Assembly: GCA_032718475.1 (NCBI GenBank)
Contig: JAUCBJ010007475.1
Coordinates: 1-64,000, forward strand
Direction: 5' to 3'
DNA: 64,000 nt
Source of the DNA: Nemertoderma westbladi
Lineage: Eukaryota; Xenacoelomorpha; Nemertodermatida; Nemertodermatidae
Every line of letters begins with the position of its first letter. Within the stretch, counting starts at the first letter, position 1. Of the stretch, positions 29,109 through 39,938 are shown piece after piece. Under the pieces are notes generated by a model. That model saw only the letters and a list, made by a program, of their open reading frames with translations. It did not search any database and had not been told where the DNA came from. A program made the position numbers and the translations under genes.

Positions 29109-29398
29109 AAATATACAATGTAAATAGGACAAATATGATAATGCTCTCCATAGCGAAAAATATATTTTCCTTTATACTTTACCTATATATACTTTCCTTT
29201 GAGTGATTAGTTGGCCTAAATATGATCTCCCACTCCACAGCGAAATATTCATCCGGTCTGGTAGCTCAGTACACTCACCCGGCTGATGATAACCAGAAGT
29301 TTGAAACCTAGGTACCGGGTTCGAGCCCCAATAGGGCCGGTTGATATTTTTCGCTATGGAGAGCATTATCATATTTGTCCTATTTACATTGTATATTT
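29109..29398. mobile_element. tRNA-like sequence bounded by perfect 55-bp inverted repeats
   Basis: 29109-29163 and 29344-29398 are exact reverse complements (55 of 55). Between them, on the plus strand, lies a tRNA-like stretch (about 29255-29343): tggtagctcagta resembles an A box and gggttcgagcc a B box, about 50 bases apart. The acceptor-arm ends pair only partly, so a functional tRNA is unlikely. The arrangement looks like a SINE-type promoter inside a MITE-like hairpin. Confidence 0.8.
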
Positions 29399-29858
29399 AA
29401 ATATCGGTATGAGAACTCACGTTTAATTTATTAATTGTTACGATAAAAATTAATAGATACCTAGACCAACGGCATACCAAACCAAGCCAAATCTCCACAT
29501 AGTTGTCGCAATTTCGTTCCTCCCTAGTCCCTTTTATCCCTTTCAAGTTGGTCAAGTTCGCCCACGTTAACGCCTAAGTGATCAGAGTACATGTGAAACA
29601 CGAACCACCGTAGGCAACCCGTAGGCAACCCGAAGGCTCCTCTCTCTTGGCTGTTACCTGTTAGGCAGGGAGGGAGGACTCCCAAGATCGAATATTTTCA
29701 CTATCCAACCGTTTTCTTTACTTCCCCGACATCCATGTTACCGGCCAGGTACCCATTATAATAGATTATCTATATATAATAGAATAGCTGGGTGGTCTGA
29801 AGGTAGTTCATTCGAGTTAACAGCTTAACTAAATCGAGGATGTTCCGTATCTGGGTAT
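29399..29858. other. Non-coding stretch before the minisatellite
   Basis: No gene. Contains a short tandem taggcaacccgtaggcaaccc at about 29611-29630. Confidence 0.5.
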
Positions 29859-32800
29859 GATGCCACACTTACCTACAGTACCTGTTCTACCTCAACCCTG
29901 ATGCCACACCTACCTACCTACCTACCTACCTTGCTACCTCAACTCTGATGATGCCACACTTACCTGCCTGTTTAGATGCCACACTTACCTACCTGTTCTG
30001 ATGCCACACTTCCTACTTGTTCTGATGCCACACTTACCTTCTTGTTCTGATGCCACACTTCCCTAAATGTTTTAATGCCACACTTACCTACTTGTTCTGA
30101 TGACACACTTACCTACCTGTTCTGTTGCCACACTTACCTCTTGTTCTGATGCCACACTTACCTACTTGTTCTGATGCCACACTTACCTACCTGTTCTGAT
30201 GCCACACTTACCTACTTGTTCTGATGCCACACTTACCTACTTGTTCTGATGCCACACTTACCTACCTGTTCTGATGCCACACTTACCTACTTGTTCTGAT
30301 GCCACACTTACCTTCTTGTTCTGATGCCACACTTACCTTCTTGTTCTGATGCCACACTTACCTAACTGTTTTGATGCCACACTTACCTACTTGTTCTGAT
30401 GCCACACTTACCTACCTGTTCTGATGCCACACTTACCTACTTGTTCTGATGCCACACTTACCTACTTGTTCTGATGCCACACTTAACCTACCTGTTCTGA
30501 TGCCACACTTACCTACTTGTTCTGATGCCACACTTACCTTCTTGTTCTGATGCCACACTTACCTTATTGTTCTGATGCCACACTTACCTAACTGTTTTGA
30601 TGCCACACTTACCTACTTGTTCTGATGCCACACTTACCTACCTGTTCTGATGCCACACTTACCTACCTGTTCTGATGCCACACTTACCTACCTGTACTAA
30701 TGCCACACTTTCCTACTTGTTCTGATGCCACACTTACCAACCTGTTCTGATACCACTCTTACCTACCTATTCTGATGCCACACTTATCTACCTTGCTACC
30801 TCAACTCTGATGCCACACTTACCTACCTTGCTACCTCAACTCTGATGCCACTCTTATCTACCTTGCTATCTCAACTCTGATGCCACTCGTATCTACCTTG
30901 CTACCTCAACTCTGTTGCCACACTTACCTACCTTGCTACCTCAACTCTGATGCCACACTTACCTACTTGTTCTGATGCCACACTTACCTACTTGTTCTGA
31001 TGCCTCACTTATCTACCTGTTCTGATGCCACACTTACCTACTTGTTCTGATGCCACACTTACCTACCTGTTCTGATGCCACACTTACATACTTGTTCTGA
31101 TTCCACACTTACCTACTTGTTATGATGCCACACTTACCTACCTGTTCTGATGCCACACTTACCTACTTGTTCTAATGCCACACTTACCTACCTGTTCTGA
31201 TGCCACACTTACCTACGTGTTCTGATGCCACACTTACCTAACTGTTCTGATGCCACTCTTATCTACCTATTCTGATGCCACACTTATCTACCTTGCTACC
31301 TTAACTCTGATGCCACACTTACCTACCTTGCTACCTCAACTCTGATGCCACTCTTATCTACCTTGCTATCTCAACTCTGATGCCACTCTTATCTACCTTG
31401 CTACCTCAACTCTGATGCCACACTTACCTACCTTGCTACCTCAACTCTGATGCCACTCTTATCTACCTTGCTACCTCAACTCTGATGCCACACTTACCTA
31501 CCTTGCTACCTCAACTCTGATGCCACTCTTATCTACCTTGCTACCTCAACTCTGATGCCACACTTACCTACCTTGCTACCTCAACTCTGATGCCACTCTT
31601 ATCTACCTTGCTACCTCAACTCTGATGCCACTCTTATCTACCTTGCTACCTCAACTCTGATGCCACACTTACCTACCTTGCTACCTCAACTCTGATGCCA
31701 CTCTTATCTACCTTGCTACCTCAACTCTGATGACACACTTACCCACCTTGCTACCTCAACTCTGATGCCACTCTTATCTACCTTGCTACCTCAACTCTGA
31801 TGCCACACTTACCTACCTTGCTACCTCAACTCTGATGCCACACTTACCTACCTTGCTACATCAACTCTGATGCCACACTTACCTACTTGTTCTCGATGCC
31901 ACACTTACCTACTTGTTCTGATGCCACACTTACCTACCTGTTCTGATGCCACACTTACCTACTTGTTCTGATGCCACTCTTATCTACCTATTATGATGCC
32001 ACACTTATCTACCTTGCTACCTTAACTCTGATGCCACACTTACCTACCTTGCTACCTCAACTCTGATGCCACACTTACCTACCTGTTCTGATGCCACACT
32101 TACCTACTTGTTCTGATGCCACACTTACCTACCTGTTCTGATGCCACACTTACCTACTTGTTCTGATGCCACACTTACCTACCTGTTCTGATGCCACTCT
32201 TATCTACCTTGCTACCTCAACTCTGATGCCACACTTACCTACCTTGCTACCTCAACTCTGATGCCACACTTACCTACTTTTTCTGATGCCACACTTACCT
32301 ACTTGTTCTGATGACACACTTAGCTACCTGTTCTGATGCCACACTTACCTGATTGTTCTGATGCCACACTTACCTACTTGTTCTGATGCCACACTTACCT
32401 ACCTGTTCTGATGCCACACTTACCTACTTGTTCTGATGCCACACTTACCTACCTGTTCTGATGCCACACTTACCTACTTGTTCTTATGCCACACTTACCT
32501 ACTGTACCTGTGCTAACCCAACAACTCTGATGCCACACTTACCTACTGTACCTGTGCTAACCCAACAACTCTGATGCCACAATTACCTACTGTACCTGTG
32601 CTAACCCAACAACTCTGATGCCACACTTATCTACTGTACCTGTGCTAACCCAACAACTCTGATGCCACAATTACCTACTGTACCTGTGCTAACCCAACAA
32701 CTCTGATGCCACACTTACCTACTGTACCTGTGCTAACCCAACAACTCTGATGCCACACTTACTTACTGTACCTGTGCTAACCCAACAACTCTGATGCCAC

Positions 32801-33740
32801 ACTTACCTACTGTACCTGTGCTAACCCAACAACTCTGATGCCACACTTACCTACTGTACCTGTGCTAACCCAACAACTCTGATGCCACACTTACCTACTG
32901 TACCTGTGCTAACCCAACAACTCTGATGCCACACTTACCTACTGTACCTGTGCTAACCCAACAACTTTGATGCCACACTTACCTACTGTACCTGTGCTAA
33001 CCCAACAACTCTAATGCCACACTTATCTACTGTACCTGTGCTAACCCAACAACTCTGATGCCACATTTACCTACTGTACCTGTGCTAACCCAACAACTCT
33101 GATGCCTCACTTACCTACTATACCTGTGCTAACCCAACAACTCTGATGCCACACTTACCTACTGTATCTGTGCTAACCCAACAACTCTGATGCCACACTT
33201 ACCTACTGTACCTGTGCTAACCCAACAACTCTGATGCCACACTTACCTACTGTACCTGTGCCAACCCAACAACTCTGATGCCACACTTATCTACTGTACC
33301 TGTGCTAACCCAACAACTCTGATGCCACACTTACCTACTGTACCTGTGCTAACCCAACAACTCTGATGCCTCACTTACCTACTATACCTGTGCTAACCCA
33401 ACAACTCTGATGCCACACTTACCTACTGTTCCTGTGCTAACTCAACAACTCTGATGCCACACTTACCTACTGTACCTGTGCTAACCCAACAACTCTGATG
33501 CCACACTTACCTACTGTACCTGTGCTAACACAACAACTCTGATGCCACACTTACCTACTGTACCTGTGCTAACCCAACAACTCTGATGCCACACTTACCT
33601 ACTGTACCTGTGCTAACCCAACAACTCTGATGCCACACTTACCTACTGTACCTGTGCTAACCCAACAACTCTGATGCCACACTTACCTAAACTGTACCTG
33701 TGCTAACCCAACAACTCTGATGCCACACTTACCACCTACA
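29859..33740. repeat. 3.9-kb composite minisatellite sharing a TGATGCCACACTTACCTAC core
   Basis: Well over 100 units share the same 5' core but have three tails: a ~25-bp unit (tail ctgttc or ttgttc), a ~35-bp unit (tail cttgctacctcaactc) and a ~44-bp unit (tail tgtacctgtgctaacccaac). The 25-mers dominate 29,860-30,770 and parts of 30,960-32,490; 35-mers form blocks at 30,780-30,950 and 31,280-31,870, where they often alternate acacttacct with ctcttatct, a 70-bp higher-order unit; the 44-mers fill 32,490-33,740. On the minus strand every canonical core reads GTAGGTAAGTGTGG, an ideal 5' splice-site match. Confidence 0.96.
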
Positions 33741-34972
33741 GTACTTGCAAAGCCTTCCTCAACTCTGGGCTTTGTCAAGAATTACTGTGTAATAACTACA
33801 GTAATTTGCTGAGTATAATATTTTGAATCTTACTTGTTGTGTAGTATTACTTTCAATCGCTATTCCTGGCCCTTTTCAGAACATTTCTTATACTGTACAC
33901 AGTATTATAGAACTACTGCTATACTATACTAAATAGGGGCCTGGCCTACTGTACGTCAACTTCGATCTCAAACTGCACTACTGAACTTCGTTACGCCCTC
34001 CACTTATCCATCCAGATTATTGTATGTGGGAAAGTATAGTACAGTACAGTACATAGTACACATACACACTATAATGCCCCTATTCAAAGTTTCAAATGAG
34101 TCCCTGTGTATGAGGGATCATCACCTTGCAGAAACAACATCTCACAGTCTCAGATTCATCTTGCGCTGCTTCTCTTGCGTGATCGAACATGGACAATATA
34201 TGATAGAGCGAGCCCTTCTGATATCAATAAATCAACAATCGAGCCGATTAATTTACATCATGGGGGTATCATACTTCAAAGGCATTTCAATTAAATACAG
34301 GGAGATATTGTTGGAAACTGGATAGCTGACGACCTACGTTTGTATGTAAATCCACTCTCTGAGCTGAGGGGCATTTAGTTTATTTAATTGATGTCATTAT
34401 TAATTAGACAGTCGTCTATAAATCTTGCAACGGTAAATAACTGTATGGTTATATTTTAACAAATACTTAGGCCTACTAAAAATTAGGTCTGCCTAAACGG
34501 TATTATTTTACATTTGTACAGCCTGCTCAAGTAGTAAAGTTGGGCATACTGTATATGGTTCGATCCACTCGATAATAGGGGAAATTACTGTAGTATCTAA
34601 AAACCTCCATAACTTTCGCCGTACAGTATGATCAACTTTCTTGATAAAAAGTCCTCTATAATATAAAGTGTTATTCATTATCTTAAAGGGGATACTGTAG
34701 TTTTGAAAGAGGACAATTACCGAAAGCTACCGGAAGTTTTGCGAAAAGGTTATCGAAAAGGTTAAAGTTGGGGTGAAAGCTATCCATTCACAGATAGAGG
34801 GACAATTTCGCACTCTCAGCGTTCGATAGCATTCACAAACAAAAATATATGGGCTATAATTCAAATAATTGCTGTTTAATTTCAAATTTCCTTCGCGAAA
34901 TATAAATTAACTGACACAGTAAGGGCTCTACTACTACTAGTGCTAGGCTTGATGATTAGGCCTGACCTCAAT
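33741..34972. other. Non-coding stretch
   Basis: No supportable gene. A 101-codon frame at 34020-34325 shows no domain, no compositional signal and no context, and is probably chance. Confidence 0.5.
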
Positions 34973-35562
34973 TGTGACGGGATCCCCGAGTTAGCGAGGG
35001 AATCCCGACCAGGTTTTGTCTTGGTTCAATACGCGTCGCCTCATCCGCTTGCTGTGGCTGAATGACTGAAGGCCGGTTACAATAAAAGAGTTTGGTGTTA
35101 ATGTTGTTAATCTCTGATAAGTATACAAGTACCGGTAGTATAGCACAATCAGTAACACAATGACAGCAGACAGCCGATAACGGTTGAAAACCGTTCGACT
35201 TCTGCTCACCAAATATACCAACTAAAGCACAATTGACAGAGTAACGGTTATATATTACATGGAACACATTAACTACCTAGGTTGGCTAAACCAGTGGATG
35301 CGCTGTAATTGGACACATGCTGTCCCTCCATTGGTCGATCTATCCCCTTGGCCAAACCTACCTTCCCCTGTTCCTATGCTAGCTTCTACCCTGAGATGAG
35401 CTGTGCGCTGGCATCTCTCCCTGTGGCTGGCACTGTGTATATTGCTAGGTGCCAATTGTTAGGTGACATTATATTGGTAATGTCACCTAATCAACTATAA
35501 TTGGTAAAAAGCCACTTTCCCTATTTTCCGCTGGGTAGTGCAGCGAATTGGATCCGCTCACA
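34973..35562. mobile_element. Probable solo LTR (590 bp) related to the element A LTR
   Basis: The unit starts TGTGACGGGATCC and ends GGATCCGCTCACA, and is flanked by TCAAT at 34968-34972 and 35563-35567, a 5-bp target duplication. On the minus strand it ends GGGATCCCGTCACA, matching the last bases of the element A LTR. It also shows weak similarity to the interior of that LTR (a CCATTGGTCGAT block). A perfect 13-bp hairpin lies at 35459-35490. No internal retrotransposon sequence remains. Orientation is suggested, not proven, as minus. Confidence 0.7.
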
Positions 35563-35574
35563 TCAATTCAGTTA

Positions 35575-35860
35575 CTTGATCACCAGGGCCGAGTAACTCA
35601 AAAAATCTTGAGATTGACCTTGAAACTAACCTTGAATCTATTTTACTAGTATTCCTATCTGAAATATTTCAAGGTCAACCTTAAGGTAGACTTAAGATTT
35701 TCCTCAAGGTAAACTTGACATTTCAAGCCGGTAACACAAAATATCTTGACTTGAGTTGAAGTCAAGATTCGAGATAAATTTCAAGGTAGCCATGGAGGTA
35801 CCTTCAAATTTCAATGTATCTTCAAATCAATGTTTCAGCAGTTAGCTGTTAGCCTTCCGC
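35575..35860. repeat. Cluster of CTTGA / TCAAG / AAGGT repeats
   Basis: Dense direct and inverted occurrences of ACCTTGAA, TTCAAGGT and AAGATTTT-type motifs, beginning at CAGGGCCGAGTAACTC (about 35583). This is the look of a transposon subterminal region. I could not find the matching other end. Confidence 0.5.
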
Positions 35861-36078
35861 TACCGGTACCGTAAGCGGCATTTTTGCAGAATACCCCAGA
35901 CCCGAAATTTCTAAATGAAACTCAGTTGATCATGAATATAATGAATGATACTGTAGCTCGAGTTATACTGTACAGCGGCACTTCTAAGAGTATGTGTACC
36001 CATGACCGGGATTTTTTGGTAGTAGCTAGTTTTTGCTACTTTTTTTTAAATTTTCTATATCAAATTAGCTATAGTTTT

Positions 36079-36340
36079 GTAAAAAAAAAATGTTCTAGAA
36101 CAAATATTTTTTGTTCTAGAACATTTAAAAAAAAATAAATTTATTAGAAATTATTTGTTATGTTAATAAATAGTTTAATTATCTATAAACATTGATAGCT
36201 ACTAATTATTTTCAAGCTAGCTAGTGATTTTACAAGTTTAGCTATCATTTAAAAAAAATTTCAGAAATTAATTGAAATTATGTGTAATAAATTGTTTTTT
36301 TTTAATAATAGCTAACTTGCAAAATCACTAGCTAGCCTGA
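36079..36340. repeat. AT-rich inverted repeats, including doubled TGTTCTAGAACA
   Basis: TGTTCTAGAACA occurs at 36091-36102 and 36112-36123 inside an A-run/T-run palindrome. Next, about 36217-36247 (agctagctagtgattttac...) is inverted at about 36307-36338. TTCTAGAA resembles a heat-shock element core but has no gene context here. Confidence 0.65.
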
Positions 36341-37023
36341 ATATTAAAACAACACCAATAAAAACCTGTCCCGGAGATCCCCTACCTTCTACAATCCTGA
36401 AGGGTTGCATCCACTTATTAATTCCAGTGTTTGTATTAATCATCAACTTGTCATTCTCTACTGCAAAAGTACCGATCCTCTTCAAGGAGTCAACATTACG
36501 GCCCCTTATTAAGAAAGTGCGCCTTGATCCAAATGTTCTAAACAACTTCAGACCAATATCTAATCTGAAGTATATAGCTAAACTCACGGAGAGAGTAGTT
36601 GCAAGACAGTTAATGCATAATTTAACTATAAACTCACTACATGAACCTTTTCAGAGTGCCTATCGTAGCGCACACAGTGTTGAGACCGTACAGTACGATG
36701 CATTGATGATGGTGAGAGTGTTATTTTGATAATGCTAGATCTATCCGCTGCTTTCGATTCGATCGATCACGATATATTGCTTTCCACTCTAAAGAACGAT
36801 TTTGGTATCTACGGCCAGACTCTAAATTGGTTCAAATCTTATTTGTCAGATCGGATACAGAAGGTTCAGATAGGCTCAGCACAATCTGCTTCCAGAACAT
36901 TGCGGTATGGTGTACCACAAGGTTCGGTACTTGGACCCCTGCTTTTCACACTGTATACTCGGTCACTATCCCGCGTTATTGCTAAATATTATGGTCAATA
37001 TTGTAGTCAATACAGTTTAGTAG
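36340..37023 (+). pseudogene. CR1/jockey-like LINE RT fragment
   Basis: Reads from the RT N-terminal block (PGDPLPSTILKGCIHLLIP, FSTAKVPILFKESTLRPLIK, NNFRPISNL) through the palm (MLDLSAAFDSIDHDILL with catalytic Asp, YLSDRIQKVQIG, GVPQGSVLGPLLFTLYT). One frameshift lies near 36715. The fragment is cut off at 37023 by the copia LTR, and the expected YADD motif is not found beyond the far LTR at 52256, so it was already incomplete or the rest was lost. Confidence 0.85.
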
Positions 37024-37182
37024 TGTTATTTCAGTAATTCGTATAATATTCTGATAATAACATGACTACAGGTATAGTAAATCACATGCAGAGAGAACAA
37101 CATAACGATACCGGTAGGTATATAACACAGTAGTGATAGATCCCAGTGCAAACGGTAGTTGCACATAATAACAATAATAACA
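37024..37182 (-). repeat. Copia remnant LTR (3' LTR on the minus strand)
   Basis: 159 bp, direct repeat of 52101-52255. Carries gtgatagatccc where the other has gtgatccc. Confidence 0.92.
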
Positions 37183-37309
37183 ATATCGTACCAATTTATT
37201 TATTTTTTTTTTATTTTTTTAACTCCTATATTTGATTACTTTCAATTTGATAGGGATCTGATTTATCCAATGCAGTTTATTGCGATACATTTCTTAAAGG
37301 TAGTGCTAT

Positions 37310-37612
37310 TTAATGCTTCCACAAATCAGTTAAAAGTTCAATAAAGACACGTGGGTCACTCAAGATCCGAGAAAGAATAGCAGATGCGGAACTCTTGGCT
37401 TTCGTTAGGGTATCTGCCAGCTGTAGTTTAGTAGGAACCCATTTAAGTAGTTGAATATCTCCAATACGTTCTTTAATAAATGCAAAATCAATTGCAAGTC
37501 GCTTCTCTTGAGGAATTTTTCCACTGACAAGGTCGTAAACCAACCCTTGATGGTCACAATAGTAGTAGACGTTTTTAACTTCAAGTTTTGTGATATTCTC
37601 AATGAGTATCTT
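37310..37612 (-). pseudogene. Copia RNase H C-terminus (distal half of the split gene)
   Basis: Minus-strand reading continues the RT/RNase H gene from 50847 across element B: YYYCDHQGLVYDLVSGK, EKRLAIDFAFIKERI, and the family-typical KLQLADTLTKA before the stop. It directly adjoins the ATCTT target duplication of element B. Confidence 0.9.
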
Positions 37613-38683
37613 TGTTCGCGGTATTTCAACTTTCCATAACGCGAGTTGAATATTTTTGTATTTATTTAAAATTGATTATTCCGATATTATTACTGGGTGC
37701 GGGACCATGGGTTTTGGGCACATTCAATAAACTGGGGGCGATTTATGGGCGAACTTTGGGGCAACTTACAGGGTACGGGAATAATTTCATAATTATAAGG
37801 GCCAGGGGGGGGGGGGGGATGGAGAATTCAAGCAGTATTCAGGTTAGCCTGAGTACTATTAGGCCCTGGCCAACTTCCTGCTGCCTGTAGGGGTGGATTT
37901 GGTAATGCGCCAGGCCTAAAGGACAAGGACTGCCCTTAGCGGTCCCTGGCCAACAGCAGCTATTACGAGACTGAAAAGAACTCGGACTGCTGACTGCTTG
38001 TGTCAGGGATTTGCGACGGGAAACGACAGCCCCTTAGTAGCCAAGCCGTTCTGGTTCTCGATGATCGAACCCTTCGGGGTTCGTGAGGGGTGGAATGGAC
38101 ACGCGAACGGGTCCACCGACACGACAGACTCCTAGCCAAGCCGTACTGGTTCTCGATGACCATCCTTCGGGGTTCGAGAGGGGCGGTACGGATACGCGAC
38201 AGAGTCCACCGACTGGACCGACCCTTAGCTAAGCCGTGCTGGTTCTCGATGATCGTTCCCTTCGGGGTTCGTGAGGGGTGGAACGGACACGCGACAGGGT
38301 TGACCGACACCGACACTACGGCACTAAGACTAGGACCAAGGGAAAAATCTGGGGAACATTAGGTAGGCTAAAATCTGAGCGAACAGTGGGTAATTAAATA
38401 ATATACCGTAGGGATTTATATTATCGTGTATAATTATTGTGAATATTTGGTGTATATTGATTTGGGGAAGCCCAAAATTATTCTTAATCAGGTTTCAACT
38501 GTAGGAAGTTACATTAAAGAGTATATCCAACTAATGCAGCTTTTTATCAACCGCAAACTTGCATCTCAGAAAACATTCCTTCTCCACAATCAATATCCGG
38601 TGACTGGCCGGGGCTCGGTGGTCTGTAAAGTCACGTCTCCAGCATCGGCGTTTTTCCCCCCTGGTGTAGGGATAACGGCAACA
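37613..38683 (+). repeat. 5' LTR of element B
   Basis: 1071 bp. Contains three ~100-bp tandem units (about 38040-38320), each with a cttcggggttcg hairpin; the first (CGAACCC-TTCG-GGGTTCG, about 38066-38083) is a perfect 7-bp stem with a UUCG tetraloop. Confidence 0.95.
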
Positions 38684-38892
38684 AAATTAAGAATAATTAC
38701 GTTCAACTTCAACTGGTGGAAGTTGAGAATCCTTCAATACTCTTCAAAAACTCTCTACGTGCTTGCCAGCACCCACTACGAGGAAACTCGGGTATTTGAG
38801 TTGAGACGAAGTCGTGGTTTAATTAATCAACAAACTCGATCTAACCAACTCGTAGTCGGCAGATCACATATTTGGAGAGTTGTTAACAGGGA

Positions 38893-39084
38893 ATGGAAGT
38901 ATCGATCACACCCATTGATATAATTCAAGTTGAGCCAGGAATCTGGCACGTCGAAGTTGAAGTACAAGGAACGAACGTCGGACGATTCAGGATTACCGTT
39001 CGGGTGGTCCAAGCTGAGTACAATACCTACGAGGAACTGTTTTATGACATCGCGTATCTAGCTATCGACGAGGCGTTACAATGA
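38893..39084 (+). CDS. Small leading ORF of element B (63 codons)
   Basis: Starts ATGGAAGTATCG and encodes a compact beta-strand-like sequence (WHVEVEVQGTNVGRFRITVRV) with an acidic helical end (NTYEELFYDIAYLAIDEAL). Its TGA overlaps the Gag ATG as ATGA at 39081-39084, which would permit termination-reinitiation. I do not recognise a domain. Element A has no counterpart in its short leader. Confidence 0.45.
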   Translation: MEVSITPIDIIQVEPGIWHVEVEVQGTNVGRFRITVRVVQAEYNTYEELFYDIAYLAIDEALQ

Positions 39085-39938
39085 CGACAAATAACGTATC
39101 CGATACCGACGAGATGGATCACCACACAGACTCGGAAGCCGACGAGGTACCAAACGTCAAGAACATGACCCGTCGGCTAGGGGCTCTCAAAGGTGGAGTA
39201 ACCCGGGCGTATCAACGGATGGAGAAACAACTCAAGGGAGTCAAAACCCCCCTCAATGAAGTACAAACTCAGCTTCAAAGTATCCGAAATATCCTACAGC
39301 GGTACGAAAGAATGATACAGGCGTACCAAGAGCTCGTTCCCTCCACCGATCAGGAAAACTACCCCAAGTTGGAAGAACACGTTGTACATCTAGATGGGTT
39401 CCGCAAACAACACCGGAGGACCCTCAGCCTTGTGAGAGGCTATGAAGAACAGTATTACAAGAGGGCTGAAAGAACAGACGCGGAATCAGTACGATCCTCC
39501 AGCATCAGGACAGCAGTACATCGCAAGAGAACGGGGTCCGCTAGAAATCAGCACTCCAGCGCTAGGAGCGAGATATCCGGCTCAGCGCGCAGTTCTCAAG
39601 GGGCGCCGCCACTCCGAGACCAACTGCGAGAACGGAAGGCATTAGCCCTCAAAGCTCGGATGGAAGATGAGTATATTCAACTGCAAGCCGAGCAAGATGT
39701 ATTAGCCGCCGAAACACAAAGGCGAGAGGCCGAACAAGCGGCTGAACGGCAGGCCGAACAACGCGAACAGGAGGCCGAGCAACGCAAACGAGAGGACGAA
39801 CAACATAGACGAGAGGATGAACGGCAGGCCGAACAACGCAAACAGGAGGCCGAACAACGCAAACAGGAGGCCGAACATCGCGGACGAGAGGCCGAACGAG
39901 AGATCGAACAACGTAAATGGGAAGCAGAAATGCGTTAA
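39081..39938 (+). CDS. Element B Gag, N-terminal coiled-coil part (ends at an in-frame TAA)
   Basis: 285 codons. A polar N-terminus is followed by helical sequence (LKGVKTPLNEVQTQLQSIRN) and, from about residue 190, a strong Glu/Gln/Arg coiled coil made of near-repeats of RQAEQRKQEAEQ. The TAA at 39936-39938 falls inside the coiled coil; the same frame resumes at once (QHAEAQAILIHKKNAD) and runs into the Gag domain. One C-to-T change of a Gln codon would explain the stop. Confidence 0.85.
   Translation: MTTNNVSDTDEMDHHTDSEADEVPNVKNMTRRLGALKGGVTRAYQRMEKQLKGVKTPLNEVQTQLQSIRNILQRYERMIQAYQELVPSTDQENYPKLEEHVVHLDGFRKQHRRTLSLVRGYEEQYYKRAERTDAESVRSSSIRTAVHRKRTGSARNQHSSARSEISGSARSSQGAPPLRDQLRERKALALKARMEDEYIQLQAEQDVLAAETQRREAEQAAERQAEQREQEAEQRKREDEQHRREDERQAEQRKQEAEQRKQEAEHRGREAEREIEQRKWEAEMR

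Noticed and set aside
29255-29343. Functional tRNA gene.
   Set aside because: A- and B-box-like segments exist, but the acceptor ends pair only in part and the anticodon arm is not convincing.
29859-33740. CRISPR-like array.
   Set aside because: Units are tandem with no unique spacers, and the genome is animal; it is a minisatellite.
38426-38923. 165-codon frame crossing the end of the element B 5' LTR.
   Set aside because: Most of it lies in the LTR, recurs as a different-length frame in the 3' LTR, and has no recognisable domain.
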